In this document: positions 5,811-5,882 of the stretch, piece after piece
How the letters are laid out: each line of letters starts with the position of its first letter
Position numbering within the stretch: the stretch's first letter is position 1
Assembly (NCBI GenBank): GCA_017449925.1
Contig: JAFSYO010000086.1
Coordinates: 1-5,882 of the forward strand
Direction of reading: 5' to 3'
DNA length: 5,882 nt
Source: Stomatobaculum sp.
Lineage (GTDB): Bacteria > Bacillota_A > Clostridia > Lachnospirales > Lachnospiraceae
Position numbers and translations under genes: made by a program
Notes under the pieces: model-generated
Told to the model about the DNA's origin: nothing
Seen by the model: the letters and a program-made list of their open reading frames with translations, nothing else
The model's database searches: none

Positions 5811-5882
5811 TTACTCGCCATCCTCATCATCGAAATCTTCATCGTCAGGATCATCCTCGGTATCCCAAGTGAAGCGGTCAAG
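5811..5882 (-). CDS. C-terminal end of an unidentified protein (partial, acidic tail)
   Basis: This is the last 23 codons and TAA stop of a gene that continues beyond the right edge of the window. The tail is very acidic: 14 of the 23 visible residues are Asp or Glu, including runs such as DDEDFDDED. It lies 68 bases upstream of tnpW on the same strand, so it is probably part of the same element. The open frame runs unbroken to the window edge, and its composition differs from the shadow frames. Too little is visible to name a family. Acidic tails are often disordered or protein-binding, but that is only a general expectation. Confidence 0.6.
   Translation of the reverse strand, partial: LDRFTWDTEDDPDDEDFDDEDGE

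Noticed and set aside
5743..5811. N-terminal extension of tnpW to an ATG at 5811
   Set aside because: The ATG overlaps the upstream stop, and the extension would be translated through the GC-rich hairpin. The internal ATG at 5742 has a good ribosome binding site and gives the family-typical length.

Overview
The window looks like part of an integrative conjugative or mobilizable element from a gut-type member of the Clostridia (Lachnospiraceae or Oscillospiraceae). I infer this from the gene families (TnpW, TTRAP, ArdC-like zincin, element-type topoisomerase III, MobC and a MOBP-type relaxase) and from the moderately GC-rich, strongly Shine-Dalgarno-led genes. No taxonomic marker gene is present. 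Every real gene lies on the minus strand, so transcription runs from the right end of the window to the left.

Layout in order of transcription: (1) the acidic C-terminus of a gene cut by the right window edge, 5811-5882; (2) a 68-base leader with a GC-rich hairpin, whose downstream arm can instead pair with the next ribosome binding site; (3) tnpW, 5563-5742; (4) the 3' third of a topB gene, 4863-5540, whose toprim and catalytic domains are missing; (5) two small genes of unknown function, 4565-4852 and 3999-4568; (6) a 487-residue ArdC-like protein with a zinc metallopeptidase motif, 2558-4021; (7) a TTRAP-family gene, 2328-2558; (8) an unknown 182-residue gene, 1787-2335; (9) mobC, 1458-1790; (10) the relaxase, 28-1434. 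The final 27 bases hold no gene that I can see.

The genes from the topB remnant to the relaxase are packed as one apparent operon. Most junctions overlap by 1 to 23 bases, or place the next ribosome binding site inside the end of the previous gene. Together they form a DNA-processing module. MobC and the relaxase would nick the element and lead the strand. The ArdC-like protein may protect incoming DNA or cleave a recipient regulator. TTRAP and TnpW are small element-associated proteins of unknown mechanism.

The main anomaly is the topoisomerase. It begins abruptly 22 bases after tnpW, in the middle of a conserved block, with no usable ribosome binding site. This suggests a deletion that removed its catalytic part. 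No stretch longer than about 70 bases is free of genes, so an oriT must lie outside the window or inside a coding region. I see no rRNA, tRNA, CRISPR array or insertion sequence.
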